From Acidobacteriota bacterium (GTDB taxonomy: Bacteria; Acidobacteriota; Thermoanaerobaculia; Gp7-AA8), in assembly GCA_021325515.1 (NCBI GenBank), contig JAJPHC010000030.1, forward strand, positions 1 to 64,000: DNA of 64,000 nucleotides, in the 5' to 3' direction. Position numbers and translations under genes: made by a program. Within the stretch, counting starts at the first letter, position 1. Each line of letters starts with the position of its first letter. Below the pieces are notes generated by a model. The model saw only the letters and a list, made by a program, of their open reading frames with translations. It did no database searches and was not told the DNA's origin. Of the stretch, positions 8,709-18,900 are shown in pieces.

Positions 8709-9401
8709 CTACCGTAATTCGAAAATCACCGAGACGGAATATGCATTCTCCTGCACCCCCGCCTCGACCGGCACCTGGCTGACTGCCTCGGCTTTTGCGG
8801 CCATGACCATTCCGTAAGGCCGCGGTTGCGGCGGAACGGCAGCGCCTCCTTCCACGATCTGGATCGCGGCGCCCACGGTGCGGCCTGCGGCCTGCGCGAG
8901 CGTCGTCGCCTTTGCTTTCGCATCCTCGAACGCGGCCTTCAATCCGGCGTCGCGTCCGCGCGACGGATCGGACACTTCGAAGGCGAGTCCCGAGGCCTGA
9001 TTCACGCCCGCGCTGATCGCCGCCTGGAGCAGCTTGCTCGCCTCGGCCGGATTCGGCCGGGTGACAGTGATGCTGTTCGAGACGTTGTAGCCGAGGATGC
9101 GCGGCACGTTGCCCTGCGAGTAGTCCTGCTGCGGAAAGATGTTGAAGTTGGATGTCTTGATATCGCGATCGGTCGCGCCTGCCCGCTTCAATGCTGCAAT
9201 CGTCGCGGCCACTTTTGCGTTGTTCTCGTTAACGGCCTGGTCCACTGTCTGGCCGACCGTCTGCACCGCGACATTGAATGTGACACGATCAGGAACGACC
9301 GTGGTCCGGCCCGTGCCGGTGACCGAAATGGTCTGTTGCTGTGCGGCCGCGCTGGCCGCGATGACCAGCACAAGGGGAAAAATGAACAAAGCTCGCTTCA
9401 T
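8709..9401 (-). CDS. Secreted SIMPL-domain protein (DUF541, YggE-like)
   Basis: 230 residues with a signal peptide (Lys-Arg start, hydrophobic core, cleavage near ASAAAQ) and then a SIMPL domain: ISVTGTGRTTVVPDRVTF at the start, GYNVSNSITV in the middle, and the DAKAKATTLAQAAG helix near residue 170. The family includes periplasmic YggE and eukaryotic SIMPL; the biochemical role is not settled. AAAGGAGGTT precedes the ATG by a normal spacing. It is divergent from the ferredoxin gene. Confidence 0.9.
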   Translation of the reverse strand: MKRALFIFPLVLVIAASAAAQQQTISVTGTGRTTVVPDRVTFNVAVQTVGQTVDQAVNENNAKVAATIAALKRAGATDRDIKTSNFNIFPQQDYSQGNVPRILGYNVSNSITVTRPNPAEASKLLQAAISAGVNQASGLAFEVSDPSRGRDAGLKAAFEDAKAKATTLAQAAGRTVGAAIQIVEGGAAVPPQPRPYGMVMAAKAEAVSQVPVEAGVQENAYSVSVIFELR

Positions 9402-9419
9402 GGAACAACCTCCTTTGAA

Positions 9420-9425
9420 TAGAAT
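9420..9425 (+). promoter_or_regulatory. Putative -10 box (TAGAAT) of the ferredoxin gene
   Basis: TAGAAT ends 11 nt before the ATG at 9437, leaving a leader of only a few nt. No Shine-Dalgarno sequence is present. Confidence 0.45.
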
Positions 9426-9436
9426 GCGCCGTTCTC

Positions 9437-9667
9437 ATGCCCGACCCCAACGATAGAGTCCCAGGTCAGCCCGCCGGACGTTACTACGTCGATACGCAGT
9501 GCATCGATTGCGATCTCTGCCGGGAAACCGCCCCCGCCAATTTCATGCGCAACGACGAAGAAGGCTTTTCGTACGTGTACAAACAACCCGAGACCGCGGA
9601 TGAGGAATCGCTCTGCAAAGACGCAATGGACAACTGTCCGGTCGAGGCCATCGGCAATGACGGTTAA
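9437..9667 (+). CDS. Small single-cluster ferredoxin
   Basis: 76 residues. The cluster motif C-x2-C-x2-C (CIDCDLC) near the N terminus pairs with the distal CPVEAIG at the C terminus, giving one [4Fe-4S] site (a [3Fe-4S] site cannot be excluded). The APANF segment after the first motif is typical of Fer4_13/Fer4_15-type ferredoxins. It would be a soluble electron carrier; no redox partner lies beside it. Confidence 0.9.
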   Translation: MPDPNDRVPGQPAGRYYVDTQCIDCDLCRETAPANFMRNDEEGFSYVYKQPETADEESLCKDAMDNCPVEAIGNDG

Positions 9668-9815
9668 GAGAGTGACGAGTGAAGAGTGTTAGTGAAGAGT
9701 GACGAGTGACCAGTGAAGAGTGACCAGTAACTCAGCACTCAGCACTCAGCACTGGTCACTCATCACTCGTCACTCGTCACTAACTCATCACTCATCACTC
9801 CTCACTCGTCACTGC
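9668..9815. repeat. Heptamer array with dyad symmetry (GAGTGAC / GTCACTC units)
   Basis: Degenerate 7-nt units of the form GAGTGAC run along 9668-9730; the reverse complement form (GTCACTC and variants) runs along 9731-9815. The array fills the whole space between the stops of the convergent ferredoxin and receiver genes. Further arrays of the same unit lie at 10841 and 25134. Confidence 0.85.
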
Positions 9816-9818
9816 TCC

Positions 9819-10223
9819 TTAGTGCAGCTTCTTGTCGACGCTCACCTGTTCGTGCCAGTCGTCGGCCAGCAGCACTTCGATCAACTCCTGCAGCTCTTCC
9901 ATGTGAAAGGGCTTCGTGAGTGCCGCGGTCATGTTGTTGCCTTTCGTGATCGTCAGGATGTCGCCCTTTCCCGATGCGACGACGACCGGCGTCTGCTTTC
10001 CCTGCTGCAGGTACCAGGCGATCCACTCCTCGCCGCTCATCCCCGGCAGGTTGAGGTCCAGCAGAATCAGACGCGTATCGGGATTGCTCTGCAGGAGGTT
10101 CATCGCCTCGAGAGCGCCGGACGCTGAGAGCACCTGATAACCCCGCTTCTGCAGATACGACTTGTAGAGGGCGAGGACTTCGGGATCGTCCTCGATTGCG
10201 AGAATCTTCTGGTTGTTCTGCAT
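9819..10223 (-). CDS. Stand-alone response-regulator receiver protein
   Basis: 134 residues, a single CheY-like receiver domain with no output domain. Acidic pocket E11-D12-D13, phospho-acceptor D56 (LLDLNLPGMSG), switch residue S84 and conserved K104 (TKPF) are all present. It could be a phosphorelay intermediate or act by protein contact; no kinase gene is adjacent. GGGAG lies 6 nt before the ATG. Confidence 0.9.
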   Translation of the reverse strand: MQNNQKILAIEDDPEVLALYKSYLQKRGYQVLSASGALEAMNLLQSNPDTRLILLDLNLPGMSGEEWIAWYLQQGKQTPVVVASGKGDILTITKGNNMTAALTKPFHMEELQELIEVLLADDWHEQVSVDKKLH

Positions 10224-10251
10224 TCGATCTCCCTACGGCTGAGCCCAATGC

Positions 10252-10257
10252 GATAAT
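10252..10257 (+). promoter_or_regulatory. Putative -10 box (GATAAT) of the small membrane-protein gene
   Basis: GATAAT ends 8 nt before the ATG at 10266, consistent with a leaderless transcript. Confidence 0.45.
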
Positions 10258-10265
10258 CGGGCCGA

Positions 10266-10532
10266 ATGGGCATCGCACTCTGGCTGACGGCCGCAGGCAC
10301 CGCCGTCGCTCTGGCCCGCCTGATCCCGCTCCTGAAGTTGCGTTTTCGGTGGGAGCTTGCCGGCCTGTTTCCTTACGCCTTCATCCTTGGTGCCATCGCA
10401 AGCGCGCTCGACTTCGGCGGATGGCGCGAGCCCGACTGGCGCGCCGCCCTTTTCGTGCTCACCGGCTCATTCGCTCTGATCGGGATTCAGCGCCTTCTCT
10501 TTTTCCGAGATCCTCGGCCACTCGATGCGTGA
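10266..10532 (+). CDS. Small membrane protein, unknown function
   Basis: 88 residues with about three hydrophobic segments (residues ~3-22, ~33-50, ~60-78) and a short polar tail. The family is not recognised. The -10 box immediately upstream supports the start. Its last 66 nt overlap the 3' end of the convergent DUF309 gene, so the two mRNAs would be mutually antisense there. Confidence 0.6.
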   Translation: MGIALWLTAAGTAVALARLIPLLKLRFRWELAGLFPYAFILGAIASALDFGGWREPDWRAALFVLTGSFALIGIQRLLFFRDPRPLDA

Positions 10533-10847
10533 CCTGTCGCCGCGAGAGCGCGCGGCGATCTTCGGCAGCAGTGCGAGGACCTCGGCGCGGAGGCGCGCAA
10601 GGTCGAACCCGAAGTCGTCGGTCACTTCATCGATCGCGCGAATCCCTTCCTGCAGCCGCTCGATCGCCGCCCGCAACTGATTGCGCTCCACATGATGGAT
10701 GCCGGTCGCGACCTGCATCAACGCGCGAACGAACGCCACTTCCGCACGCACCGCCTCGAAGAAGAGCTCTTCGAACACGTCCGCCGCAAGATCGAAGTCC
10801 CCCGCATTGAAATGCACGATCGCCCCATCCAGCCGGCTGTCACTCAT
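10467..10847 (-). CDS. DUF309-family protein
   Basis: 126 residues from the ATG at 10847. All-helical DUF309 pattern: HFNAGDFDLAADVFEELF at the N terminus, then a QVATGIHH helix and a basic tail. No catalytic function is established for the family. The start codon lies inside a GAGTGAC heptamer array (GAGTG-ATG-AGTGAC), so the repeat appears to supply the initiation region. A GTG directly upstream is also in frame. Confidence 0.75.
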   Translation of the reverse strand: MSDSRLDGAIVHFNAGDFDLAADVFEELFFEAVRAEVAFVRALMQVATGIHHVERNQLRAAIERLQEGIRAIDEVTDDFGFDLARLRAEVLALLPKIAARSRGDRSRIEWPRISEKEKALNPDQSE

Positions 10848-10872
10848 CACTCGTCACTCATCACTCGTCACT
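10841..10872. repeat. Short GTCACTC/GAGTGAC heptamer array
   Basis: About four to five consecutive 7-nt units of the 9668-9815 type, between DUF309 and the acyltransferase. It includes the DUF309 start codon. Confidence 0.8.
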
Positions 10873-10896
10873 TCTCTTCGTGTATTGTCGCTGCTG

Positions 10897-11787
10897 ATGC
10901 TTCGCGGCCTCGCGACGATCGTCCTTCTCTTTTTCAATCTTCTCTTCTGGGGCACCCTCGTCGTCCTCGGAGGACTCGTGAAGCTGTGCATGCCGACCAA
11001 GCCGAGCCGAACCCGCATCGTGCGTCTGCTCGCCTGGCTCGCAGAACACTGGGTCGGCGGCAACGATGCAATCTTCGATCTCCTGCTGCCGACGAAGTGG
11101 GACATCAGCGGCATCGACGACGTCCGCTACGAAGGGCGCTATCTGATCATCAGCAACCACATCTCCTGGGTTGATATCTTCGCGCTCTTCCGGCTCTTTC
11201 ACGATCGCACGGCGTTCATCCGCTTCTTTCTGAAATCGCAGCTCATCTGGTTCCCGATCGCCGGCCAGGCGTGTGCGGCACTCGAGTTTCCCTTCATGCA
11301 CCGCTACACGCCGGAATATCTGGCAAAGCATCCCGAGAAGCGCGGCAAGGATCTCGAGACTTCGCGCCGGCTCTGCCGCCGCTATCGCTTCATCCCCGTC
11401 GCGATACTCAACTTCTGCGAAGGCACCCGCTTCTCGCGCGAGAAGCATGCAGATCAGGCGTCGCCTTATCGCCACCTGCTCCGCCCGCGGGCCGGCGGCG
11501 TTTCCTTCGCGCTCGCATCGCTCGGCGAGAACCTCGACGCGATGTTCGATGTCACCCTCGCCTATCCCGGCCACGACATCACGATGTGGGACTTCGTCTC
11601 GGGCCGCGTCGATCGCATCGTCATTCGCGCAAGGAGGCTCGAGGTGCCCGCACAGTTTCTGAGTGCTGCGGTCACCGAGCCGGGCCCGGTCCGCGAAGAG
11701 TTCAAGACCTGGATCGATCAGGTGTGGCGTGAGAAGGACGAGTTGCTGGACGAGTTGCTGAAGGGAGCGGCTGCAACGAATGGTTAG
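10897..11787 (+). CDS. YihG-like lysophospholipid/1-acylglycerol-phosphate acyltransferase
   Basis: 296 residues from the ATG at 10897. An N-terminal membrane helix (~residues 6-30) is followed by a PlsC-type acyltransferase domain with the catalytic H-x4-D block in SNHISWVD and the acceptor-binding EGTRFSREK. The segment PEKRGKDLETSRR closely follows E. coli YihG. It would acylate a lysophospholipid at the cytoplasmic face of the membrane. The open frame extends upstream into the antisense DUF309 gene; the ATG used here begins the hydrophobic anchor. Confidence 0.9.
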   Translation: MLRGLATIVLLFFNLLFWGTLVVLGGLVKLCMPTKPSRTRIVRLLAWLAEHWVGGNDAIFDLLLPTKWDISGIDDVRYEGRYLIISNHISWVDIFALFRLFHDRTAFIRFFLKSQLIWFPIAGQACAALEFPFMHRYTPEYLAKHPEKRGKDLETSRRLCRRYRFIPVAILNFCEGTRFSREKHADQASPYRHLLRPRAGGVSFALASLGENLDAMFDVTLAYPGHDITMWDFVSGRVDRIVIRARRLEVPAQFLSAAVTEPGPVREEFKTWIDQVWREKDELLDELLKGAAATNG

Positions 11788-11799
11788 GCGCGAGCGCGC

Positions 11800-12801
11800 T
11801 CAATGCCTCGCGGACCGCCTCCGCGACGCCGCGGACGGCTGCCAGCCCAATTGCACGACTTCGAAATCGCTCGCCTTGATCGAGGAGAAGGCCGGGTTCA
11901 GTACGTCATTGTCCCAGCGCGTGTCGTAGGTGCCGCTGACGTACATGTCGCTGCCGTTGTCGGCGACGATCAGCCCATACGTCTTCATCGCCTGAAAGAT
12001 CTTCTGCACATACGGCGCGAAGCGGCTGATGTCGACATTCGCTTTCAGGCGGAGTCGCGCACCCATCGGCAGCGCTCCGCTCGTACTTCCGGCTCGATGC
12101 GAGGCGGGATAGACGTATCCGTTCGTCGAGCGCACCGTGACGCGGAAGGCATGCCGGATCGGATCGGGGCCGAATACCTCGTCGTAGCGGATCAATCCCG
12201 GCAGAATCGCCAGCCCTGCGGCGTCCGCACTCGTCCATCCATCGGGACGCCGCGCATTCGAGTCGAGCGGAAAAATCGCGCCGGATCCTCCTTCCCAACG
12301 CGACGCTGCACCATTCCAGCGCGTCGCGTAGATCTCGAAGAGGAGCCGGTTGTCGCGATCGACGATCAGCATGTGGCGATCGCCATCGGCGTTTGGATCA
12401 TTGCCGGCGAGTCCTCCTTCGATCCACTTCTGCTGCGTCTTCGCTTCCTCCGGAATCGGGTATCCGAGGGGGCGGCCCGGCGCGCCGTAATCGCTCTCAT
12501 CGTCGTAATCGAAGGTCACCGGAACGAGCGGCTGCGAACCTCCCACGACGATGAACGGCATGCCGTAGATCGGCGCCGACGGATCGCCGCTGTCGCCGCC
12601 GAAGTCGGGATGCATGCCGCGCGACGCGCCGATGAAGGCGATGTAGCTCAGGCTCTTCGGATCGACGGGTGCGGCCGAGATGTCCGCGTTCCACCAGTTC
12701 GACAGCGGAAAGAGCGGCAGCGGCCCCGGCAGATCCCCATTGCGCACGGGTTGCGCCGCGGCAGAAAGAGACAGCAGGAGCAGTACGCCCGCAACTCGCA
12801 T
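11800..12801 (-). CDS. Secreted protein of unknown function
   Basis: 333 residues. A signal peptide ends near SAAAQ (residues ~1-17). The mature protein opens with a FPLSNWWN motif and contains GDRHMLIVDRDN, where His is a possible catalytic or ligand residue, and RWEGGSGAIF. No family function is known to me. The ATG at 12801 has GGAG at good spacing; a GTG two codons upstream is too close to it. It is divergent from the 2613-residue protein and converges on the acyltransferase gene. Confidence 0.75.
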   Translation of the reverse strand: MRVAGVLLLLSLSAAAQPVRNGDLPGPLPLFPLSNWWNADISAAPVDPKSLSYIAFIGASRGMHPDFGGDSGDPSAPIYGMPFIVVGGSQPLVPVTFDYDDESDYGAPGRPLGYPIPEEAKTQQKWIEGGLAGNDPNADGDRHMLIVDRDNRLLFEIYATRWNGAASRWEGGSGAIFPLDSNARRPDGWTSADAAGLAILPGLIRYDEVFGPDPIRHAFRVTVRSTNGYVYPASHRAGSTSGALPMGARLRLKANVDISRFAPYVQKIFQAMKTYGLIVADNGSDMYVSGTYDTRWDNDVLNPAFSSIKASDFEVVQLGWQPSAASRRRSARH

Positions 12802-12885
12802 GAACACATTCTCCGCACACTTCGAGCCGAGATTGTGGCTTGCGTCACGGCAGCGTCATTGTTTCGTCGTCAATATGTTTGTGGT

Positions 12886-12891
12886 TACAAT
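12886..12891 (+). promoter_or_regulatory. Putative -10 box (TACAAT) of the giant surface-protein gene
   Basis: TACAAT lies 65 nt before the ATG at 12957. The leader ends with a weak GAGAGG Shine-Dalgarno. Confidence 0.4.
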
Positions 12892-12956
12892 CCTCGCAGA
12901 TCCAAATAACACAATGACTGCGGTAACCAATTTGAGGTGAGAGAGAGGGCGGCTTC

Positions 12957-15900
12957 ATGACTGGAAGCAAAACCGCGGGTGCGCGCCGGTCGCGCATACT
13001 CATGACATCACTCGGCGCCACGACGGCTGCCGCAATCACAGTGCTCGTCGTCCTGATGCTCTCCGGTGCGACGGCGGAGGCGGCGAACACCTGCACCCTC
13101 TCCTCGACTGCAGGCACGTTGAACTGGAATGCGCCGTCGAGCTGGCCCGGCTGCACGAGTCCGGGGGGATATCCGAACAGCGGCGACACTGCGATCGTGA
13201 ACACCGGCCCAACCAACACGCTGGTGGTGAACATCCCGGTCGATGTGATCCTGCAGCTCAACAATCAGGTGACGACCGTCGACGTTCAGAACACCTTGAC
13301 GCTCGAGCCTTCGAGCACGTCGGTCAGCGGCTCGGGCATCACGATCAACAGCGGCGGAACGTACACGATCCCGGCCGGACAAACCGCCGGCAGCAGCATT
13401 CAATCGAACATCACGCTCAACAGCGGCGGCGTCTTCTCGATCCCTGCCGCGAGCACGTACACGTTCGGCGCAAGCTCGAACTTCACCTTCGCCGGCGGCA
13501 CGATTCAAGGGCCGGGCAATCTGATGAATCCCGCGAGCCACGCCATCACGATCAATGGCAGCAGCGGCGCGATGTCGATGTCGAACCTGCTCTTCGACAA
13601 TTCGGGAGTCGTGAACTACACGACCGCGACCAACTCGCTGTCGATCGACAGCGGGACGCAGTTCAACAACCAGAGCGGCGGAATCTTCAACTTTCAGAGC
13701 AGTCCGCCGATCCTGACGAATGGCAGCGGCGCGTTCAACAACCAGTCCGGCGCGACGGTCAACGCCGCCAGCGGCACGAATCCCGAAATCGATGCGCCGG
13801 TCAACAACGACGGCTCGATCCTCCTGCTCGAGACCAGCCTGTCCCAGACCTTCAAGCTGCTCGGCGGCGGCACGCACACCGGAAACTTCGATTCCGGCAA
13901 TCCCGCAACGGGCACGTTCGTCTTCAACGGTCCGCACAACTTCAACGCAGGCTGGACGTGGACTTCCGGACCCTCGAGCGTCTTCGAAGTCGACGGCGGC
14001 GTGACGACGCTCAACACGAGTCTCGTCACCGCGTATCTCACGCAGAACGGCGGCACGATCACAGGGCCGGGGAACATCAGCGTCAGCAGCTTCCTGAAGT
14101 GGAATGCCGGTACGGAATCGGGCACGGGGTTCACCGACATCAGCGGACTGGCGCACCTCGACGGAACGCAGCCGCTGACGCTCGATGGCCGCCTGATGAA
14201 GATCTCGGGCGGCACCTTCAGCTACATCAACGGATTCACCTTCGCGCGGCGCAACGCGCGGCTGGCCAGCAGCGCAATCACCGGATTGAGCATGCTGAAC
14301 AGCGCACAGCTCAACATGAATGGCGGTTCGATCGATCTTCAGGATGATGATCCGATCTCCACCGATGGGACGGCGTCGATCGTGATCTCCAGCGGCTCTC
14401 TCCTCAAGAGCAGCGGAACGAAGATCACGATCCATCCGCCGGTGACCATCGGCGGGTCGCTGATCACCATCCAGCCTTCATCGACCGCGATCCTCGAGTT
14501 TGCCGGCGGCGGCTCGATCGGCGCAGGCACGTCGATCGATACATCCACAGGGTCGTCTCTCGAATTCTCCGGCGCCTCGATGACGGTGAGCAACACGCCG
14601 ACGATCAACTCGGGGAACTTCATCGTCAGCGGCGCGACTCTGGCCGTCAACGCTCCCTTCTCACTCGCGACGCTCACGTTCAGCGCAGGAACGATCAAGG
14701 GCTCGTCGACGCTGACGATCAACACGACGTACAACTGGTCGGGCGGAACACTCGATGGCGATACCGGCGGCACCGGCATTCTCGCGATCGGCGCCGGTGC
14801 AATCGCGAACATCACCGGCTTGTCGCCGGTCAAGGTGATGCACAAGTTCACGCTGCAGAACGCGGGGACCGTCAACTACACGCCGGCCAACGCGCTCGCG
14901 GTCAACACAGGCGGCCAGATCATCAACTCGGGAACGTGGCTGCTGGCGAACGCCGCTGCCGTGACTTCCGACAACACGGCGTATCTGTCGATCGCTCCTG
15001 CGTTTTCCAATTCCAACATCCTGCGAAAGACTGCCGGGGCGATCACCACGTTCGCACCCTATCTGATCAACACCGGCACCATCGACGTACAGTCGACGTT
15101 CATCAGCTTCACCGGCGGCGGGACGATGACGGCGGGCTCGATGCCGGGTTCGACACCCACTGCAGGAGTCGAGTTTGCCAGCGGCACCTACGCGATCAGC
15201 GGAGGAACGCTGAGCGGCGCAGGCGGAATCAAGATCAACGGCGCGACCGTCAGTCTCGACACGATCAATTTCAATGGCCCGAATTCGTTCGCGCTGCTCA
15301 CCGGCAATCTCACGACAGCCGGCGGCGGCAGCCTGACGATGACCTCCGGCACTTCGGCGCAGATCTTTGGCGGCAACATTACAGGCGGCCTTCAGGTCAA
15401 TGCGAACAGTGGCAGCACGTTCACATTCAACACGACCGCACCCGTCGGAATCGACGGCGCCATCATCAATCTGGCCAGTGGTTCAACGGCGAGTTGGAGC
15501 GGCGCGAGCCCGATCACGATGTCCAATGGCGCCCAGATCGGCGTCACCTGCAATTTCACATGGACCGCGACGGCGCCGATTGCCTACACCACCGGCACGA
15601 TGCCGCTGATCAGCGTCAACACCGGCGGCACGCTCTACAAGACGGGCAGCAGCAGTCCGATCGGCGTCGCCGTTCTCCTGCAGAACAACGGCGGCCTGAT
15701 CAAGTCCGACAACGGAGCCTTGCAGCTCAACACGACCGCGGGAAGCATCCACTCCGGCACCTTCAATCCCATCTCCCCCGGCTCGATCGAGTTCACTACG
15801 GGAAGTCACACCTTCAACACGATCACTGAGACCGGCACCGGATTCATGAACTTCCTCAGCGGCACGATGACGTTCAACAATCCGGCGACGCTCGTGAATC

Positions 15901-18900
15901 TCTACATGGGCACCGTGACGCTCGCCGGCGCAGGACCCCTCACCTTCACCGGCACGTTCAACTGGGATGGTGGTGCGCTGAACGTTCCCACGACGAACAG
16001 CGGCGGCACGCTCAACCTCCTCGGCGCTTCGTCGCAGATGGACCTCGGGGCGAATCTCAGCAGCGGCGCGAACTTCTCGTCCGCATCGAGCGCGTTCGCG
16101 ATCGGCAGCGGCGTGACGTTCACCAACACAGGAACGTTCACGATCACCGGCAACGCACCGATCAACAATGCCGGCACGTTCACGAACAACGCCGGAAGCA
16201 CGTTGACGAAGACAGGTGGAACGAGCACGACGATCTTCACCACGTTCAACAACAACGGGACTGTCAACGCGGTCACCGGCGCGCTGAACTTCATGGGCAA
16301 CGGCACGGACACCGGAACGTACAGTTCATCGGCCGGCGCCTCGCTCAACTTCGGCACGTCCACGCGCACACTCACGAGCACCGCCTCCATCGGTCCCAGC
16401 GCGAACGGCGCGACGATCCTCGGTCCCGGCCTCACGTTCGTCGTCAATGGAATCTTCACGCCCACGGGTCCCGTGACGATCAACGGCGGCAGCGCGACCT
16501 TGAACACGACCGGCACCGCGACGATCAGCGCGCTTACGATGAGCAGCGGTTCGCTGGCGGGGACCTCGCCGCTGCAGCTCAGCGGCACATCGAACTGGAG
16601 CGGCGGGACGATCCAGGGATCGGGATCATTCACACTCAACGCAGGCGGCGTGCTGAATCTCAGCGGTGCCTCGACGATCCTCGACGGCCGCACGCTGACG
16701 AACTCCGGAACGATCAACGTCAACAACGCCGGCACGGCTCTCACGATCAACAACAACGGGTCGATCGCGAATCAGGCCTCGGGCCTCATCGCACTGATGA
16801 ATGACGGATCGATCATCTCGATGACCGGCCTCGGTACCTCGAGCATCAACAACGCGGGCATCTTCAGAAAGAGCTGCTGCGCCAGCGGCACGAGCAATGT
16901 CGACGCGACCTTCAGCAACCTGAGCGGTGGCATGCTCGATCTGCAGGCCGGCACGGTCAACTTCACCGGCTTCATGGGACAGAGCGGCGGCACGACGAAG
17001 CTCAATGGAGGAACATTCGCTGCGACGAGCCCCGCGAACTTTACGGGCGGCATTCTCACCGGCAGCGGTTCCTTCAACGCATCACTGCTGAACAACGGCG
17101 CGACGATCAATCCGGACAGCGGCATCGCCGGCGTTCCGGGCACGATCACCATCGGCAGCGCCTGGACGCAGACGGCGGGCAACGTGATCATCGATTTGTT
17201 CGGCAACGGCTCGAACGACCTCGTGACCGTCCCGACGTCGTCGGCTTCGGTCGGCGGGACGCTGACCATCCAACTCGTTTCGCCCTACGTTCCCGTCAGC
17301 GGCCACACCTTCAACGTCCTGCATGCTTCCTCGCTGTCCGACACGACGACGAAGTCCTATCCGGTATACGGCCCCTCGAACACCGGTTCCTTCAACGCGA
17401 CGGCCACGGCCTCCGATCTGACGCTCACCGCGTTCCTGAATCAGGCGGATCTTTCGATCACGAAGTCGGGACCGGCAACTGTCGGCGCGGGAAGCAATGC
17501 GGTCTACACCGTGACCGTGACGAACGGAGGTCCGGTTGCAGCCTCCAGCGTCACGATCACCGATCCCGCCGTTGCGGGCCTGACGTTCGTCAGCGCCAGC
17601 GGCGCGTGCACTGCGTTCCCCTGCAACCTCACCTCACTCGCCGCGAGCAGCTCCGCAGCGATCACTGCGACGTACTCGACTTCGCCGTCCGCATCGACGA
17701 CGGCCACGAACACAGCGACGGTGTCGTCGGCAACCAACGATCCGAACACGACGAACAACTCGGCGAGCATCACCACCGCGATCGTGCCGAGCAGCGACAT
17801 CGCAGTAACCGTGACCGGGCCGTCCACCGCACTGCCAAACTCCAACGTCACGCTGACCGTGAAGGTCTCGAACCTCGGGCCGTCGAACGCGACGGGCGTC
17901 TCGGTCTCCTCGTCGATTCCGTCCGGCATGACGTTCGTCTCCAACAGCGGCGCATGCACGACGAACTATCCGTGCGCGATCGGTGCGCTGAATGCCGGCC
18001 AGTTCGTGACGATCACATCGGTCTACTCGATCGGCAGCAACGGCGGCACGACGCTCAATCCCAGCTTTACCGCTTCATCGGCAACGGCCGATCCGAACAA
18101 CGCGAACAACACTGCCACACGCACGATCATCGCGGCCTGCCCGTCGTCGGCGCCTTCCTCGCTCTCCCCCGGCAACACGCAGACCGGAGTTCCGGTCGGT
18201 GGTGCGCTGTCGTGGAATGACGTCAACGCAGCGAAGTACAACGTCTACCTCGGCCCGATGGGCAGCGGCTGCAACGCGCCGTACGGCACCGTCGTCATGG
18301 GCCCGGCGCGCGTGACACAGCTCAATTACTCAGGCCTCGACGAAGGTGCGACGTACGAATGGGCGGTCGAAGCAGTCACACCGGGCTGCCCCACGCTCAA
18401 GTCGTCGTGCGTGCGCTTCCAGACGCTGACGACCTGCAACGCGACTGCTCCGACACCGCTCACTCCGAACGGATCGATCGTCTCCTCGCCGGTCACGTTC
18501 ACCTGGACTGCATCGGCCGGTGCGACGCTCTACACCGTAAGGAATGCGGCGAACGATGCGGTGATCGGCACGTCGACGACGACATCGCTCTCGAACATCA
18601 CCGTCGACAACGGCCCGATCAGCTGGTACGTCGTGGCCGACGTGCCGGGCTGCGGCGCTCTCCGTTCGGCCACGGTCACATTCAACGCCTGCACTCCTCC
18701 GCTCGCGCCTCTGGCAGGTGCGGTCGCCGAGGCGGCGACGGGACAGACGTTCGCGGTGCAGTGGGATCGGCTGAATCATGTGACCTCGTATTCGCTCGAG
18801 GAAGCGCGCAACGAAGCCTTCGACAATCCGGTGATCACCGTCGTCGCACAACCGGCGGCCGGCGCCGTCACTGTTCCATTCACGAAGCAGACGACTTCCG

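Noticed and set aside
13008-14435. 475-codon minus-strand open frame
   Set aside because: Shadow of the giant plus-strand protein; repetitive Arg/Asp/Val-rich translation with no start signal.
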